Shown here piece by piece: positions 1 to 9,051 of a DNA stretch of 64,000 nucleotides. The DNA lies in assembly GCF_048268085.1 (NCBI RefSeq), contig NZ_JBLWWF010000004.1, positions 186,001 to 250,000 of the forward strand, given 5' to 3'. Below the pieces are notes generated by a model. The model saw only the letters and a program-made list of their open reading frames with translations, was not told where the DNA came from and searched no databases. Both the position numbers and the translations under genes were made by a program. This DNA is from Neptunicella sp048268085 (GTDB lineage Bacteria; Pseudomonadota; Gammaproteobacteria; Enterobacterales; Alteromonadaceae). The stretch's first letter is position 1, and the number at the start of each line of letters is the position of its first letter.

Positions 1-675
1 ACTGTGTTCGGCAAAATCGGCCGACAATTCCAGGTAATTAAGCAAGCGACGCGCATCCCCACCACTTAATTCACACAACAATGCTTTGGCATCGTCACTG
101 ATCGTCATGTGTTGCTGGCCTAATCCGCGCTCCGGGTCAGATAAGGCTCGCTGCAGAATATCAACCAAATCTGCTTCAAGTAGATTTTTAAGCAAATAAA
201 CACGAGTACGGGATAATAACGCGTTGTTCAGTTCAAAAGATGGGTTCTCAGTGGTGGCACCAATAAAGGTGACAGTGCCGTCTTCAATAAAGGGTAAAAA
301 TGCATCCTGCTGGGATTTGTTGAATCTATGCACCTCATCGACAAATAAAATGGTATTTTTACCGCGACTGGACGCATGGTATTTAGCCGCTTCAATGGCG
401 CTACGAATATCTTTGACCCCGGAAGTCACCGCGGAGATACGTTCTAAATGTGCGTTAGAATGATGGGCGACAATTTCAGCCAACGTGGTTTTACCGGTAC
501 CCGGTGGCCCCCACAGAATCATCGAATGGGCTCGACCTAATTGAATCGCTTGATACAAGGGTTTTCCTTGCCCGACAATATGCGACTGACCAAAATATTC
601 ATCAATATTTTGTGGCCGCATCCGCGCGGCCAGAGGGGCAAAGTTGTTGGTTTGCTTAAAGTCCTGCTGGGTCAT
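1..675 (-). CDS. rarA: RarA/MgsA replication-associated AAA+ ATPase, C-terminus cut by window edge
   Basis: This is the N-terminal 225 residues of RarA (MgsA), a clamp-loader-like AAA+ ATPase that acts at stalled replication forks. The translated start reads MTQQDFKQTNNFAPLAARMR. A Walker A motif GPPGTGKT lies at residues 56-63, Walker B FVDEVHRF at 111-118, and a sensor-1-like segment GATTENPSF near 139-147. The ATG at 675 lies inside the 3' end of lolA, a 20-bp overlap that implies translational coupling. The order lolA-rarA downstream of ftsK is conserved in many gammaproteobacteria. The C-terminal tetramerisation part lies outside the window. Identity is secure from motifs and context. 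Confidence 0.95.
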   Translation of the reverse strand, partial: MTQQDFKQTNNFAPLAARMRPQNIDEYFGQSHIVGQGKPLYQAIQLGRAHSMILWGPPGTGKTTLAEIVAHHSNAHLERISAVTSGVKDIRSAIEAAKYHASSRGKNTILFVDEVHRFNKSQQDAFLPFIEDGTVTFIGATTENPSFELNNALLSRTRVYLLKNLLEADLVDILQRALSDPERGLGQQHMTISDDAKALLCELSGGDARRLLNYLELSADFAEHS

Positions 676-1288
676 TACGTTGGTCGTCCAGACTATATCC
701 TGCTGGCAGATTAAATTTAAACAAACTACTGTCGATATCCTGACCTTGCTGGATATGACTGAAAATCAGCTTACTCAATTGTTCCTGACGATCAACAATA
801 TGCAGTTCGGTTAATTTATCCTGTTCAAAGACAAACACCAACTTGGCAATTTGGCTGGTTTCAGCATTGGTTTCGACCGAAAATGAATTTCCCTGTTGAG
901 TAATGGTATAGCTTTGCCATACATCACTTTGCGGCTCGGCCAGCAAAACAATAGGATTATTTTTAACGGCTTCCGATTGATCCAGTGCAATAACTTGTTC
1001 AACAAACGGATCGATATGCCATAACGTACTACCATCAGCAATCAATACGTTTTCATTGGGCTCGTTTACTTGCCAATGCAATTTATTTGGTTGCAATAAG
1101 GCGATATGACCGCTGGATTCTTGCAACACTGTATGTTGAGCATCTGTCACTGTTTGGCTGAAATCAGCCGAATAACTCTGTAACTGGGTTAACTTTTGTT
1201 GCAATGCACTTTTGGCACTTTGCGCAAAAGTGACGGTACTTAGCATTAATGGCACAACCAGTAATGACAGGCTAAATAATTTTTTCAC
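656..1288 (-). CDS. lolA: LolA periplasmic lipoprotein carrier
   Basis: LolA collects outer-membrane lipoproteins released by LolCDE at the inner membrane and carries them across the periplasm to LolB. The 210-residue product has a signal peptide (MKKLFSLSLLVVPLMLSTVTFA, then QSA) and the family's typical length. The conserved segment with Trp and Pro around residues 48-95 (for example PNKLHWQVNEPNENVLIADG) matches LolA. It starts 2 bp after ftsK ends and its 3' end overlaps the start of rarA, so ftsK-lolA-rarA is probably one transcript. No lolB is in the window. Confidence 0.94.
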   Translation of the reverse strand: MKKLFSLSLLVVPLMLSTVTFAQSAKSALQQKLTQLQSYSADFSQTVTDAQHTVLQESSGHIALLQPNKLHWQVNEPNENVLIADGSTLWHIDPFVEQVIALDQSEAVKNNPIVLLAEPQSDVWQSYTITQQGNSFSVETNAETSQIAKLVFVFEQDKLTELHIVDRQEQLSKLIFSHIQQGQDIDSSLFKFNLPAGYSLDDQRNDPAGL

Positions 1289-1290
1289 AA

Positions 1291-3636
1291 TTAATCTCTT
1301 ATGGGTGGTGGCGCCAATACTTCACGGGTGCCATTGTGACCGGATGCCGTTACGACACCACTTTGTTCCATTTGTTCGACAATGCGTGCTGCGCGATTGT
1401 AACCAATTCTGAATTGACGCTGCACTAACGACACCGACACCTTGCGGTTAGTGGTAACAAAGGCAACAGCTTCATCGTATAACACATCACCTTCCTGATC
1501 AGCGCCTTCAGGCTGTTCTCCAGGCAGTAAGGCATCTGCAGATTGATCGCCACTGAGTATTTCATCAATATAATTGGGTTTACCCCGTTTTTTCCAATCC
1601 GACACCACGGCGTGTACTTCATGATCATCCACAAAAGCACCATGTACCCGGGTAGGAACGCCGGTTCCTGAGGGCAGATATAACATATCCCCCATTCCTA
1701 ACAAGGCTTCAGCACCCTGCTGATCGAGTATGGTACGGGAATCAATTTTGGATGAGACCTGAAACGCAATACGAGTGGGAATATTGGCTTTAATCAATCC
1801 GGTAATCACATCTACCGAAGGACGCTGGGTAGCCAGAATAAGATGAATACCGGCCGCCCGTGCTTTTTGTGCAATACGAGCAATGAGTTCTTCAACTTTT
1901 TTACCGACAATCATCATCATGTCGGCGAACTCGTCAACGATCACCACAATGCTAGGCAATTTTTCCAAATCGGGGGCGACCTCTTCCATACTTTCTTCAG
2001 ATTTCCACAGAGGATCTTTAATCGGTTCGCCATCGGCAATCGCCTGCGTTACTTTGGCATTAAAACCTTTCAGGTTTCGCACCCCCAGCGCTGACATAAG
2101 GCGATAACGACGTTCCATTTCCGCTACACACCAACGTAATGCGTTGGATGCATCTTTCATATCGGTAACCACTTCGGCCAGCAAATGGGGAATGCCTTCA
2201 TATACTGAAAGTTCCAACATTTTCGGGTCGATCATGATAACCCGCACATCTTCCGGGGTGGATTTATACAATAAGCTCAGGATCATCACATTGACCCCGA
2301 CTGACTTACCTGAGCCGGTTGTACCGGCCACCAGCAAGTGAGGCATTTTAGCTAAATCGACAATCACCGGTTTACCGGAAATATCTTTACCCAGCACCAT
2401 AGTCAGGTTGGAATCGGATGACTCGAACGACGGGCAACTTAAGACTTCAGACAAACGCACCATTTCACGATTTTTATTGGGTAATTCCAAACCAATTACT
2501 GATTTGCCGGGGATGACTTCCACTACCCGCACCGAAATGGCCGATAAAGCACGCGCTAAATCTTTGGATAGGCCGGATATACGGCTCACTTTTACTCCGG
2601 GCGCTAGATCCAGTTCAAAACGGGTTATCACCGGCCCCGGATAGACACCCACTACGCGAGCTTCAATATTAAAATCGGCCAGTTTTTCTTCCACCAGCCG
2701 CGATACTTGTTCCAGTTCTTCCTGCGAAATAGGGTTTTCGATTTTGTCAGCCCGATCAAGTAGGTCGATAGTCGGCATCGGCGTACTTTCGCGTGGCTCC
2801 GAGGCTTGTTCGGGTTCCGGTTGTACTTCGGGCTCTTTACGTTTGAAAATCTTTTTCTTCTTTCTGGACGCTGCAGGCGCATCCAAATCAACATCATTAT
2901 TGGCCGTAAATGGTTGACTGAAATCCTCATCCATTTCAGGTTCAATGCGCATGGAAGTAATTTCAATGTTGCTGGATGATTGTTGGCTTTTATCTTCAAT
3001 GGACTTATTTTTGGTTAAATCCATCAATTTAGGTGGGCTGATATGAGTTAGTTGCCCGGACATTTTAGCCGTTCCCCGCGCGCCTTTAATCACCCATTCG
3101 CCAATCCAGTCAACAATACTTAGCCACGATATGCCGGTGACCAAGGTAAAACCGGCGCATAACAAACAGAGTAAAAATAAAATGCTACCGGCTACGTTAA
3201 ATACCGGTAATAAGGTGGTACTTAATACATCACCAACAAAACCACCAGCAGGAAAATAAAAAGGATCATCAAAATTGAGACTGGCCAAACCGCACGCACC
3301 GAGGATAGCAACCACCCCACCAATAAAACGCAACGAAATGGTGAGATAGTCCATCTCCAGAATATCTTTAGCTTGCTGAAACAGAAACCAGCCTAACAAG
3401 GCAGAAATAAACGGAAAGAGATACGCCACAAAACCAAAGGTAAACAGCAATATATCGGCAAACCATGCCCCAGCTGCCCCAGCTGCATTACTGACCGCAC
3501 CTTGATGTCCGGCCTGACTCCAACTGGGATCAGCCGGATCAAAAGAGCCCAAAGACAACAATAAAAACAAAGCAAAAGCACAACTTAAAATCATGCCTAC
3601 TTCCAAAATCCGCTGGATACCAGAAAGACGCGCCAT
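1291..3636 (-). CDS. ftsK: FtsK DNA translocase of the division septum
   Basis: FtsK anchors at the septum and pumps chromosomal DNA toward dif so that XerCD can resolve dimers. From the chosen start there are about 781 residues: four membrane helices in the first 190, a short charged linker of about 90 residues with a run of lysines, then the motor. The motor has Walker A GTTGSGKS (about residue 435-442) and Walker B IVVIVDEFADMMM. The C-terminal gamma winged helix (VQRQFRIGYNRAARIVEQME) binds KOPS sequences. The linker is much shorter than in E. coli FtsK (1329 residues). An upstream in-frame ATG at 3717 would add 27 residues. I prefer 3636 because MARLSGIQRILEVG aligns better with known N-termini, although neither start has a strong Shine-Dalgarno. 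Confidence 0.93.
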   Translation of the reverse strand: MARLSGIQRILEVGMILSCAFALFLLLSLGSFDPADPSWSQAGHQGAVSNAAGAAGAWFADILLFTFGFVAYLFPFISALLGWFLFQQAKDILEMDYLTISLRFIGGVVAILGACGLASLNFDDPFYFPAGGFVGDVLSTTLLPVFNVAGSILFLLCLLCAGFTLVTGISWLSIVDWIGEWVIKGARGTAKMSGQLTHISPPKLMDLTKNKSIEDKSQQSSSNIEITSMRIEPEMDEDFSQPFTANNDVDLDAPAASRKKKKIFKRKEPEVQPEPEQASEPRESTPMPTIDLLDRADKIENPISQEELEQVSRLVEEKLADFNIEARVVGVYPGPVITRFELDLAPGVKVSRISGLSKDLARALSAISVRVVEVIPGKSVIGLELPNKNREMVRLSEVLSCPSFESSDSNLTMVLGKDISGKPVIVDLAKMPHLLVAGTTGSGKSVGVNVMILSLLYKSTPEDVRVIMIDPKMLELSVYEGIPHLLAEVVTDMKDASNALRWCVAEMERRYRLMSALGVRNLKGFNAKVTQAIADGEPIKDPLWKSEESMEEVAPDLEKLPSIVVIVDEFADMMMIVGKKVEELIARIAQKARAAGIHLILATQRPSVDVITGLIKANIPTRIAFQVSSKIDSRTILDQQGAEALLGMGDMLYLPSGTGVPTRVHGAFVDDHEVHAVVSDWKKRGKPNYIDEILSGDQSADALLPGEQPEGADQEGDVLYDEAVAFVTTNRKVSVSLVQRQFRIGYNRAARIVEQMEQSGVVTASGHNGTREVLAPPPIRD

Positions 3637-3807
3637 ATATGATAAATTCGTTATAGTTTTAATCGATAATTTGGCTGATAAGATACCAGCCAACGCCACA
3701 AATGCCCAGTAAAGCATCCCTTGTTTTAACAGATTTTATTCGTTTAATTAATCATCAAAAATACCATAACCTCTTGTATATCTGATACTTACATTAGCAT
3801 TGCTATT

Positions 3808-4290
3808 TTATTTCAAATTAATTTTTATCTGGCTGGTTTGTTTTACTTCTTCCATGACAACATAAGAGCGCGACTCACTCACTCCCGGTAGTTTAAGTAA
3901 AGTATCCCCTAATAACTTGCGATACGCTGACATATCCGACACCCGCGCTCTTAATAAAAAATCAAAATTACCCGATACCAGGTGGCACTCCTGAATATCA
4001 TCCAACGCTTTGACTGCGGTGGAGAATTTCTCAAAGATGTCCGGTGATTTGGTTAAGTTAATTTCCACAAATATCAACATAGCCGCACCGAGTTTTTCTG
4101 GAGCCACTTGGGCCTGATAACCGGTTATATAACCTTGCTGTTCCAGACGCCGTACTCTTTCCAAACATGGCGTGGGACTCAGTCCAACTCGTTTGGATAG
4201 CTCAACATTCGATAACCGACCGTCCTTTTGTAATTCGATCAATATGTTACGATCAATACGGTCAAGATGTTTGGGGGTTTTAATCAGCAT
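3808..4290 (-). CDS. lrp: Lrp leucine-responsive regulatory protein
   Basis: This is a global feast/famine regulator of amino-acid metabolism. The 160-residue product carries an N-terminal helix-turn-helix (NVELSKRVGLSPTPCLERVR, residues about 28-47) nearly identical to E. coli Lrp. The C-terminal RAM ligand-binding domain includes QECHLVSGNFDFLL and the ending YVVMEEVKQ. It is divergent from ald across 137 bp of AT-rich DNA and lies upstream of ftsK, the usual gammaproteobacterial order. The divergent arrangement suggests that Lrp controls ald and itself from this intergenic region; that is inference. Confidence 0.95.
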   Translation of the reverse strand: MLIKTPKHLDRIDRNILIELQKDGRLSNVELSKRVGLSPTPCLERVRRLEQQGYITGYQAQVAPEKLGAAMLIFVEINLTKSPDIFEKFSTAVKALDDIQECHLVSGNFDFLLRARVSDMSAYRKLLGDTLLKLPGVSESRSYVVMEEVKQTSQIKINLK

Positions 4291-4427
4291 AAAAATTCAA
4301 TTAAATTATATTTTAAAGAATATTATATCGTAAAAAGAATAATTAAAGAACAACCCTCTGGAAAACATACAATATACTTCGCACTTTCGTTATTAGACCA
4401 AAATCACTCAGAAGGTAAGGTTGTTTT

Positions 4428-5558
4428 ATGTTAATCGGTGTACCCAAAGAAATAAAAAATCATGAATATCGCGTAGGTCTAACTCCTGCCGCAGTTAAAG
4501 AATTTGTTACCCACGGTCATTCGGTGATAGTCGAAACCAACGCCGGCAGTGCCATTGGTTTTACCAATGAACAATACATTACCGCGGGTGCCGATATTAT
4601 TGAAACTCCAGAAGAAATATTTGCTCGCGCGGACATGATCGTTAAAGTAAAAGAACCGCAACCTAACGAATGTAAAATGTTGCGCAAAGGTCAAACCCTG
4701 TACACCTATTTACACCTTGCCCCCGATCCTAAACAAACAGAATTGTTAGTCGCCTCAGGCGCTACCTGTATTGCCTATGAAACCGTAACGGACAACCGTA
4801 ATGCATTGCCATTATTGGCTCCAATGAGCGAAGTGGCTGGCCGTATGTCAGTTCAGGCTGGCGCTCATTATCTGGAAAAAGCCCACGGTGGCAGCGGCAC
4901 GTTATTAGGCGGTGTACCCGGTGTTTCTCCCGGTAAAGTCTTAATTTTAGGTGGCGGTGTTGTTGGTATTAATGCCGCTAAAATGGCAGTCGGCATGGGG
5001 GCTGATGTCACCATTTTGGATCGTTCGTTACCTCGCTTACGTGAGTTAGACGATATTTTCCTGGGCCGGGTCAAAACCGTATTTTCTACCGTTGATGCCA
5101 TAGACTACTACTCTGCCAGTGCAGATTTGATTGTCGGTGCTGTATTAATTCCGGGCGCAGCTGCCCCGAAATTGTTGACTGCCGAGCATATCAAAAATAT
5201 GAAAGAAGGCTCTGTCATCGTTGACGTGGCGATTGACCAAGGTGGCTGTTTTGAAACCGCTCACGCCACTACTCACCAAGACCCGGTTTATACCATCGAC
5301 GGTGTTGTACATTACTGCGTAGCCAATATGCCAGGTGGTGTGGCACGTACCTCTACCATGGCATTGAATAATGCTACCCTACCCTTTGGTTTGGCATTAG
5401 CCAACAAAGGACCTAAGCAAGCTATGCTAGATGACCCGCATTTGCTAAACGGCCTCAACGTACATGAAGGTAAAGTGACTTATAAAGCCGTTGTTGATGC
5501 CTTAGGTGATAAATTAAACCTGACCTATGTAGATGCGAAGACAGCGTTAGGCGCATAA
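4428..5558 (+). CDS. ald: Alanine dehydrogenase
   Basis: The enzyme interconverts L-alanine with pyruvate and ammonia using NAD. The 376 residues match the family length. They begin MLIGVPKEIKNHEYRVGLTP and carry the catalytic residues Lys75 (VKVKEPQ) and His96 (YLHLAPD). The Rossmann motif LILGGGVVGINAA lies near residue 170, and the DVAIDQGG segment provides the conserved aspartate. The start has a good ribosome-binding site (GAAGGTAAGG). The gene is monocistronic, followed by a strong intrinsic terminator. Its position opposite lrp suggests control by Lrp, as seen for alanine dehydrogenases in other bacteria with Lrp/AsnC-type regulators. Confidence 0.96.
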   Translation: MLIGVPKEIKNHEYRVGLTPAAVKEFVTHGHSVIVETNAGSAIGFTNEQYITAGADIIETPEEIFARADMIVKVKEPQPNECKMLRKGQTLYTYLHLAPDPKQTELLVASGATCIAYETVTDNRNALPLLAPMSEVAGRMSVQAGAHYLEKAHGGSGTLLGGVPGVSPGKVLILGGGVVGINAAKMAVGMGADVTILDRSLPRLRELDDIFLGRVKTVFSTVDAIDYYSASADLIVGAVLIPGAAAPKLLTAEHIKNMKEGSVIVDVAIDQGGCFETAHATTHQDPVYTIDGVVHYCVANMPGGVARTSTMALNNATLPFGLALANKGPKQAMLDDPHLLNGLNVHEGKVTYKAVVDALGDKLNLTYVDAKTALGA

Positions 5559-5587
5559 TTTCCATTCATGAAAGTAGCAATACTGCC

Positions 5588-5614
5588 AAGGCCTTCAATA
5601 GAAGGCCTTTTTTT
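5588..5614 (+). terminator. Rho-independent terminator of ald
   Basis: A 9-bp perfect stem (AAGGCCTTC / GAAGGCCTT) with an AATA loop is followed by a run of T. It lies 29 bp after the ald stop codon. Confidence 0.9.
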
Positions 5615-5671
5615 ATATTCAATTTTTATTAGTTTTGGCTAATATTTCCATTAAAGCGCGGTGACAAACCC

Positions 5672-5830
5672 AATATGGATCCGCTGATAATCACTGAGAC
5701 TCTTAGGTGATCAAAAGAACGGTTCGATAAGCTGCAAGATCGCCTGTCACAATTGAAAACTTTGATGGCAGTATTAGGCCGCGATCAGAATCATATTAAT
5801 GCGATGATTGAGACGCTGCCGGAAAAGTAA
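5672..5830 (+). pseudogene. Possible decayed small gene with in-frame TGA
   Basis: The 356-bp gap between ald and the next gene holds the ald terminator and this frame. Read from ATG at 5672 it gives MDPLIITETLR, a TGA at 5708-5710, and then 39 further codons in the same frame to TAA at 5828. The downstream part (including FDKLQDRLSQLKTLMAVLG and ending ETLPEK) looks like real, helical, charged protein sequence. The frame is also open upstream of the ATG from about 5631. No Shine-Dalgarno precedes the ATG. I do not recognise the family. It could be the tail of a lost gene or chance; confidence is low. Confidence 0.25.
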
Positions 5831-5914
5831 AATCTACGATGGGGTTATTTTTAAGGTTAACTTTAAAAATCCCTAACCGTAATAAAATTAAGTAGTTTGG
5901 TTATTTTATTTTCA

Positions 5915-6112
5915 TCAAACAATCGCAGCATCATCCTTCAACAGCAATACAATAATATAAATGATCGCCAATGGTGGGAAAAAGGATGTCACCAATCCAA
6001 TGATAGCCGCCATACGCGGATTGTCCGTTTTAGTCTTGCCTAACTTATAACTGATCACAGTTATAATTGTCGCAAATAACAGAAATGCCAAAAGAAGTAA
6101 TAGTGCAAACAT
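5915..6112 (-). CDS. Small two-helix membrane protein, unknown function
   Basis: From the ATG at 6112 the product has 65 residues, beginning MFALLLLLAFLLFATIITVI. It contains two hydrophobic helices (about residues 2-20 and 36-58) separated by a basic loop with KLGKTKTDNPR. An upstream in-frame start at 6178 would add 22 residues that do not look membrane-like; I prefer the shorter form. It is divergent from the small XRE regulator at 6285, and small regulators of that type often sit beside genes for small membrane proteins. I do not recognise a named family. Confidence 0.6.
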   Translation of the reverse strand: MFALLLLLAFLLFATIITVISYKLGKTKTDNPRMAAIIGLVTSFFPPLAIIYIIVLLLKDDAAIV

Positions 6113-6284
6113 CGGATTAACCTCAAAGTTTAATGATATTTCGACTTTAAATATAATCATCAACTTATCTTTTATCAACCATTATTTATTGTTTATCGAT
6201 AAATTTTAATCTATTATAAATAAACTTTTGGCAACATTGCTAAAAGGAGAATTGATTTTTAGCGAGTTAGAGGTCGATGCAATT

Positions 6285-6491
6285 ATGGGTAAACAGCTTA
6301 AAGTCAATCTTGACTTACTATTGGTCCAGCGAAAAATGACGTTGTCTGAGTTATCTCAGCAGGTAGATATTACTCTGGCAAATTTATCCAAACTCAAGTG
6401 CGGCAGAGCTAAGGCGATTCGTTTTTCAACCTTAATGGCAATTTGTAATACGTTGGATTGCAAGCCCGGTGACTTGCTTGATATAGAATAA
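6285..6491 (+). CDS. Mini XRE-family helix-turn-helix regulator
   Basis: The product from ATG 6285 has 68 residues and is almost entirely one Cro/C1-type helix-turn-helix domain. The recognition region ELSQQVDITLANLSKLKCGR is followed by the conserved KAIRFSTLMAICNTLDC and the GDLLDIE ending. This matches the short stand-alone XRE regulators that resemble YozG. In-frame TTG codons at 6228 and 6252 would extend it. A GAGG 11 bases upstream of ATG 6285 and the family N-terminus MGKQL favour 6285. It probably regulates the divergent small membrane protein gene (inference). Confidence 0.75.
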   Translation: MGKQLKVNLDLLLVQRKMTLSELSQQVDITLANLSKLKCGRAKAIRFSTLMAICNTLDCKPGDLLDIE

Positions 6492-6542
6492 CAGATAAGC
6501 TTATGCAGCGATTTCTACACAAGCCTACCTGACAGGATCGAA

Positions 6543-7538
6543 TTAAACGTTAGTTTTACCCGCAGCAGTGCGTTGGGCACGTCGCGCGGCGGCTTTTTGC
6601 TGGCGTCGCAGTTTAATTGCCTTACGGGCTTCGGCGCCCACATGCTCTTCATCCCGCAAACGAGCCAGATTAACCTGTTTTTCACGTTCACGGAAACGGG
6701 CAATTTGCTCTTCGGAATGGGTACCAAAACACTTAGGACAGCTTACACCACTTTCATACTGTTCAGAGGCTTTGTCTTCATCAGTAATCGGTAAACGACA
6801 GGCGTAACATTGGTCGTAATGACTTTTTTCCAGATCATGATTAACGGCAACACGGTTATCAAATACGAAACAATCACCTTCCCACAGAGTCTGTTCCTTA
6901 GGTACATCTTCCAGATATTGCAAAATACCGCCTTCCAGATGATACACCTCGTCAAAGCCCTGCTCTTTCATATAAGCGGTAGATTTTTCACAACGAATAC
7001 CACCGGTACAGAACATGGCCACTTTTTTATGCTTGGCCGGGTCAAGGTTTTCTTTGACGTATTGGGGAAATTCGCGAAAAGAGTCGGTTTTAGGATTAAC
7101 CGCATTTTTGAACGTACCGATTTCAATTTCATAATCATTACGGGTATCGATCAATAACACTTCCGGATCGGAGATTAATGCATTCCAGTCGGCTGGCTTC
7201 ACATAGGTTCCCACCGTTTTACGGGGATCGATCCCTTCAACACCCAAGGTAACAATTTCTTTTTTCAGTTTAACTTTAGTGCGATGAAAGGGTTGTATTT
7301 CATCGAAAGATTCTTTAATGGATATAGGATTAATTCGTTCATCGGCATTCAACCACGCCAGCAGTACATCCATATTTTCACGGCTGCCCGATACGGTACC
7401 GTTAATCCCTTCATGGGCCAGTAATAAGGTGCCTTTAATATTGAGCTTTTCCATCAGTTCCTGAAGCGGTTGACGGATATCCTGAAAGTTTTCTAAGGTG
7501 ACAAATTTGTATAAAGCACAAACTACGTACTTTGACAT
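6543..7538 (-). CDS. trhO: tRNA uridine(34) hydroxylase TrhO (YceA)
   Basis: TrhO hydroxylates U34 of certain tRNAs using oxygen and a rhodanese fold, on the way to 5-carboxymethoxyuridine. The 331-residue product starts MSKYVVCALYKF with a perfect GGAGG seven bases upstream. The rhodanese active loop CTGGIRC holds Cys177 and Cys183. A Cys-rich segment (CYACRLPITDEDK, later CPKCFG) and a basic C-terminal tail follow, as in the family. An upstream start at 7598 was rejected because of the Shine-Dalgarno. It is monocistronic and convergent with the XRE gene. Confidence 0.95.
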   Translation of the reverse strand: MSKYVVCALYKFVTLENFQDIRQPLQELMEKLNIKGTLLLAHEGINGTVSGSRENMDVLLAWLNADERINPISIKESFDEIQPFHRTKVKLKKEIVTLGVEGIDPRKTVGTYVKPADWNALISDPEVLLIDTRNDYEIEIGTFKNAVNPKTDSFREFPQYVKENLDPAKHKKVAMFCTGGIRCEKSTAYMKEQGFDEVYHLEGGILQYLEDVPKEQTLWEGDCFVFDNRVAVNHDLEKSHYDQCYACRLPITDEDKASEQYESGVSCPKCFGTHSEEQIARFREREKQVNLARLRDEEHVGAEARKAIKLRRQQKAAARRAQRTAAGKTNV

Positions 7539-7674
7539 AGTATTTCCTCCGCGAGCCGGAACGTAAATCCGGAGCTTATTTATATTGTGGGTCTTCAAAC
7601 CCGAGACAATTTTGCGGCGCGCATTCTAGCTAAAATTAACCAGAATGGCTACCGCGTAACGCGTTAAATTAACG

Positions 7675-8223
7675 TTACCGTTGGTAATAGGCAATAATTG
7701 ACGCTTTTGCCAATGCGTTAGCATTTAACATATAGCCCACTAACGATGGTTGGCTACTGGCATTCAATTCCAATGATTCAACCCCCAATGCATACACTGT
7801 AAAAATATAATGGTGTGGTCCATGACCTTCGGGAGGACAGGCTCCGCCAAAACCATTTTGACCAAAGCTGGTGATAGTTTGAAGACTGCCTTTAGGGGCC
7901 AGTTGTTTCGCCGGATTACCTGCATCCGTTACTAATGAATGAGTAGAAGCAGGAATATTCACCATCAACCAATGCCACCAGCCTGCACCGGTTGGGGCAT
8001 CGGGGTCATATACCGTAACAGCAAAGCTTTTGGTGCCTTCTGGTGCATCCTGCCAGTTTAATGCGGGAGATGTATTTTCACCGCTACAACCAAAGCCGTT
8101 AAAAACCTGTTTACTGGTAAGTTGTCCGCCTATTTCATCACTGCTCAAGGTGAAATTAGCGGCCCATATGGGGGTAGCCAGTAAAATACTGGCCAATGCA
8201 GATATAACACGACAAGTTTTCAT
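7675..8223 (-). CDS. YbhB/YbcL-family PEBP-like protein, secreted
   Basis: This is a Raf-kinase-inhibitor-like (phosphatidylethanolamine-binding protein) fold of 182 residues. A signal peptide (MKTCRVISALASILLATPIWA) places it in the periplasm. The conserved pocket motif YDPDAPTGAGWWHW and the later GPHHYIFTVYAL segment are clear. Bacterial members have no firmly established role. The start has AAAGGA nine bases upstream. Nothing in the neighbourhood gives a function. Confidence 0.88.
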   Translation of the reverse strand: MKTCRVISALASILLATPIWAANFTLSSDEIGGQLTSKQVFNGFGCSGENTSPALNWQDAPEGTKSFAVTVYDPDAPTGAGWWHWLMVNIPASTHSLVTDAGNPAKQLAPKGSLQTITSFGQNGFGGACPPEGHGPHHYIFTVYALGVESLELNASSQPSLVGYMLNANALAKASIIAYYQR

Positions 8224-8258
8224 TCAACGTTCCTTTTAGTGACTATAGCCGATAATAA

Positions 8259-9038
8259 TCAGGCCGTTTTACGTGGTATTAAATCGAATAATGTATAGAA
8301 ATTGTTGGTCGTCACCTGTGCCAATTCGTCCACACTAATCCCTTTAAGGTTAGCAATAAATTCCCCGACTTCTTTCACATATGCCGGCTGATTGGGTTTA
8401 CCACGATAAGGTACCGGTGCCAGCCAAGGCGAATCGGTTTCAATAAGTAATCGGTCGAGCGGGATTTTTTTGACCACGTCTTGTAATTCTTTGGCACTAT
8501 GAAAGGTTACAATACCGGAAATAGAAATATAAAACCCCAAGGCGATAGCCGCTTCGGCCATTTCCCACGATTCAGTAAAACAATGCAATACGCCTTTGGT
8601 ATGCTTTGCCTTGTGCTCGGTTAATAAATCAAGCGTATCCTGGCGCGCATCACGGGTGTGAATTATCAACGGTTTATTGAGTTCATTGGCGACATTAATA
8701 TGATCGATAAAAGACTGAATTTGCACCGGTTTAGTCTCAGCGCTGTAAAAATAATCCAATCCGGTTTCGCCTATCGCTACCACACTATCGTCTGACGCAG
8801 CTTGCAATAACTCCTCATAACTACAGGCTTCCTCCTGATGTAATGGATGCACTCCACAAGAGGCTGACACATTATCAAACGACGCGATAGTCTTGAGCAT
8901 CATAGGAAATTCACGCACCGAAACCGCTACACATAAAAAATGCTCGACACCTTTAGCTTCGGCATCAGCGACAATTTGTGCCAACTCCTGTGGTGATTTA
9001 TCTAACCGATCTAAATGACAATGTGAATCTACAAACAA
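8259..9038 (-). CDS. TatD-family metal-dependent hydrolase (YcfH-like)
   Basis: This is a TIM-barrel metallo-hydrolase of the TatD/YcfH family, with DNase activity in characterised members. The HxH metal motif DSHCHLD lies at the N-terminus. GETGLDYF, the histidines in IIHTRDA and LHCFTES, and the aspartate in ETDSPWL complete the metal site. The start is a TTG at 9038, preceded by a TTAGGAT ribosome-binding site, only 13 bp after holB. The order tmk-holB-tatD matches E. coli (ycfH), so it is the last gene of that operon. Length (259) is normal. Confidence 0.92.
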   Translation of the reverse strand: MFVDSHCHLDRLDKSPQELAQIVADAEAKGVEHFLCVAVSVREFPMMLKTIASFDNVSASCGVHPLHQEEACSYEELLQAASDDSVVAIGETGLDYFYSAETKPVQIQSFIDHINVANELNKPLIIHTRDARQDTLDLLTEHKAKHTKGVLHCFTESWEMAEAAIALGFYISISGIVTFHSAKELQDVVKKIPLDRLLIETDSPWLAPVPYRGKPNQPAYVKEVGEFIANLKGISVDELAQVTTNNFYTLFDLIPRKTA

Positions 9039-9051
9039 ATCCTAACCCTTA

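Noticed and set aside
2652..2999. Alternative-frame 115-residue open frame inside ftsK
   Set aside because: It lies entirely within the charged linker region of ftsK in another frame and has no family resemblance.
5708..5710. TGA at 5708 read as selenocysteine
   Set aside because: No SECIS-like hairpin directly after it, no selenoprotein family recognised and no start with a ribosome-binding site.
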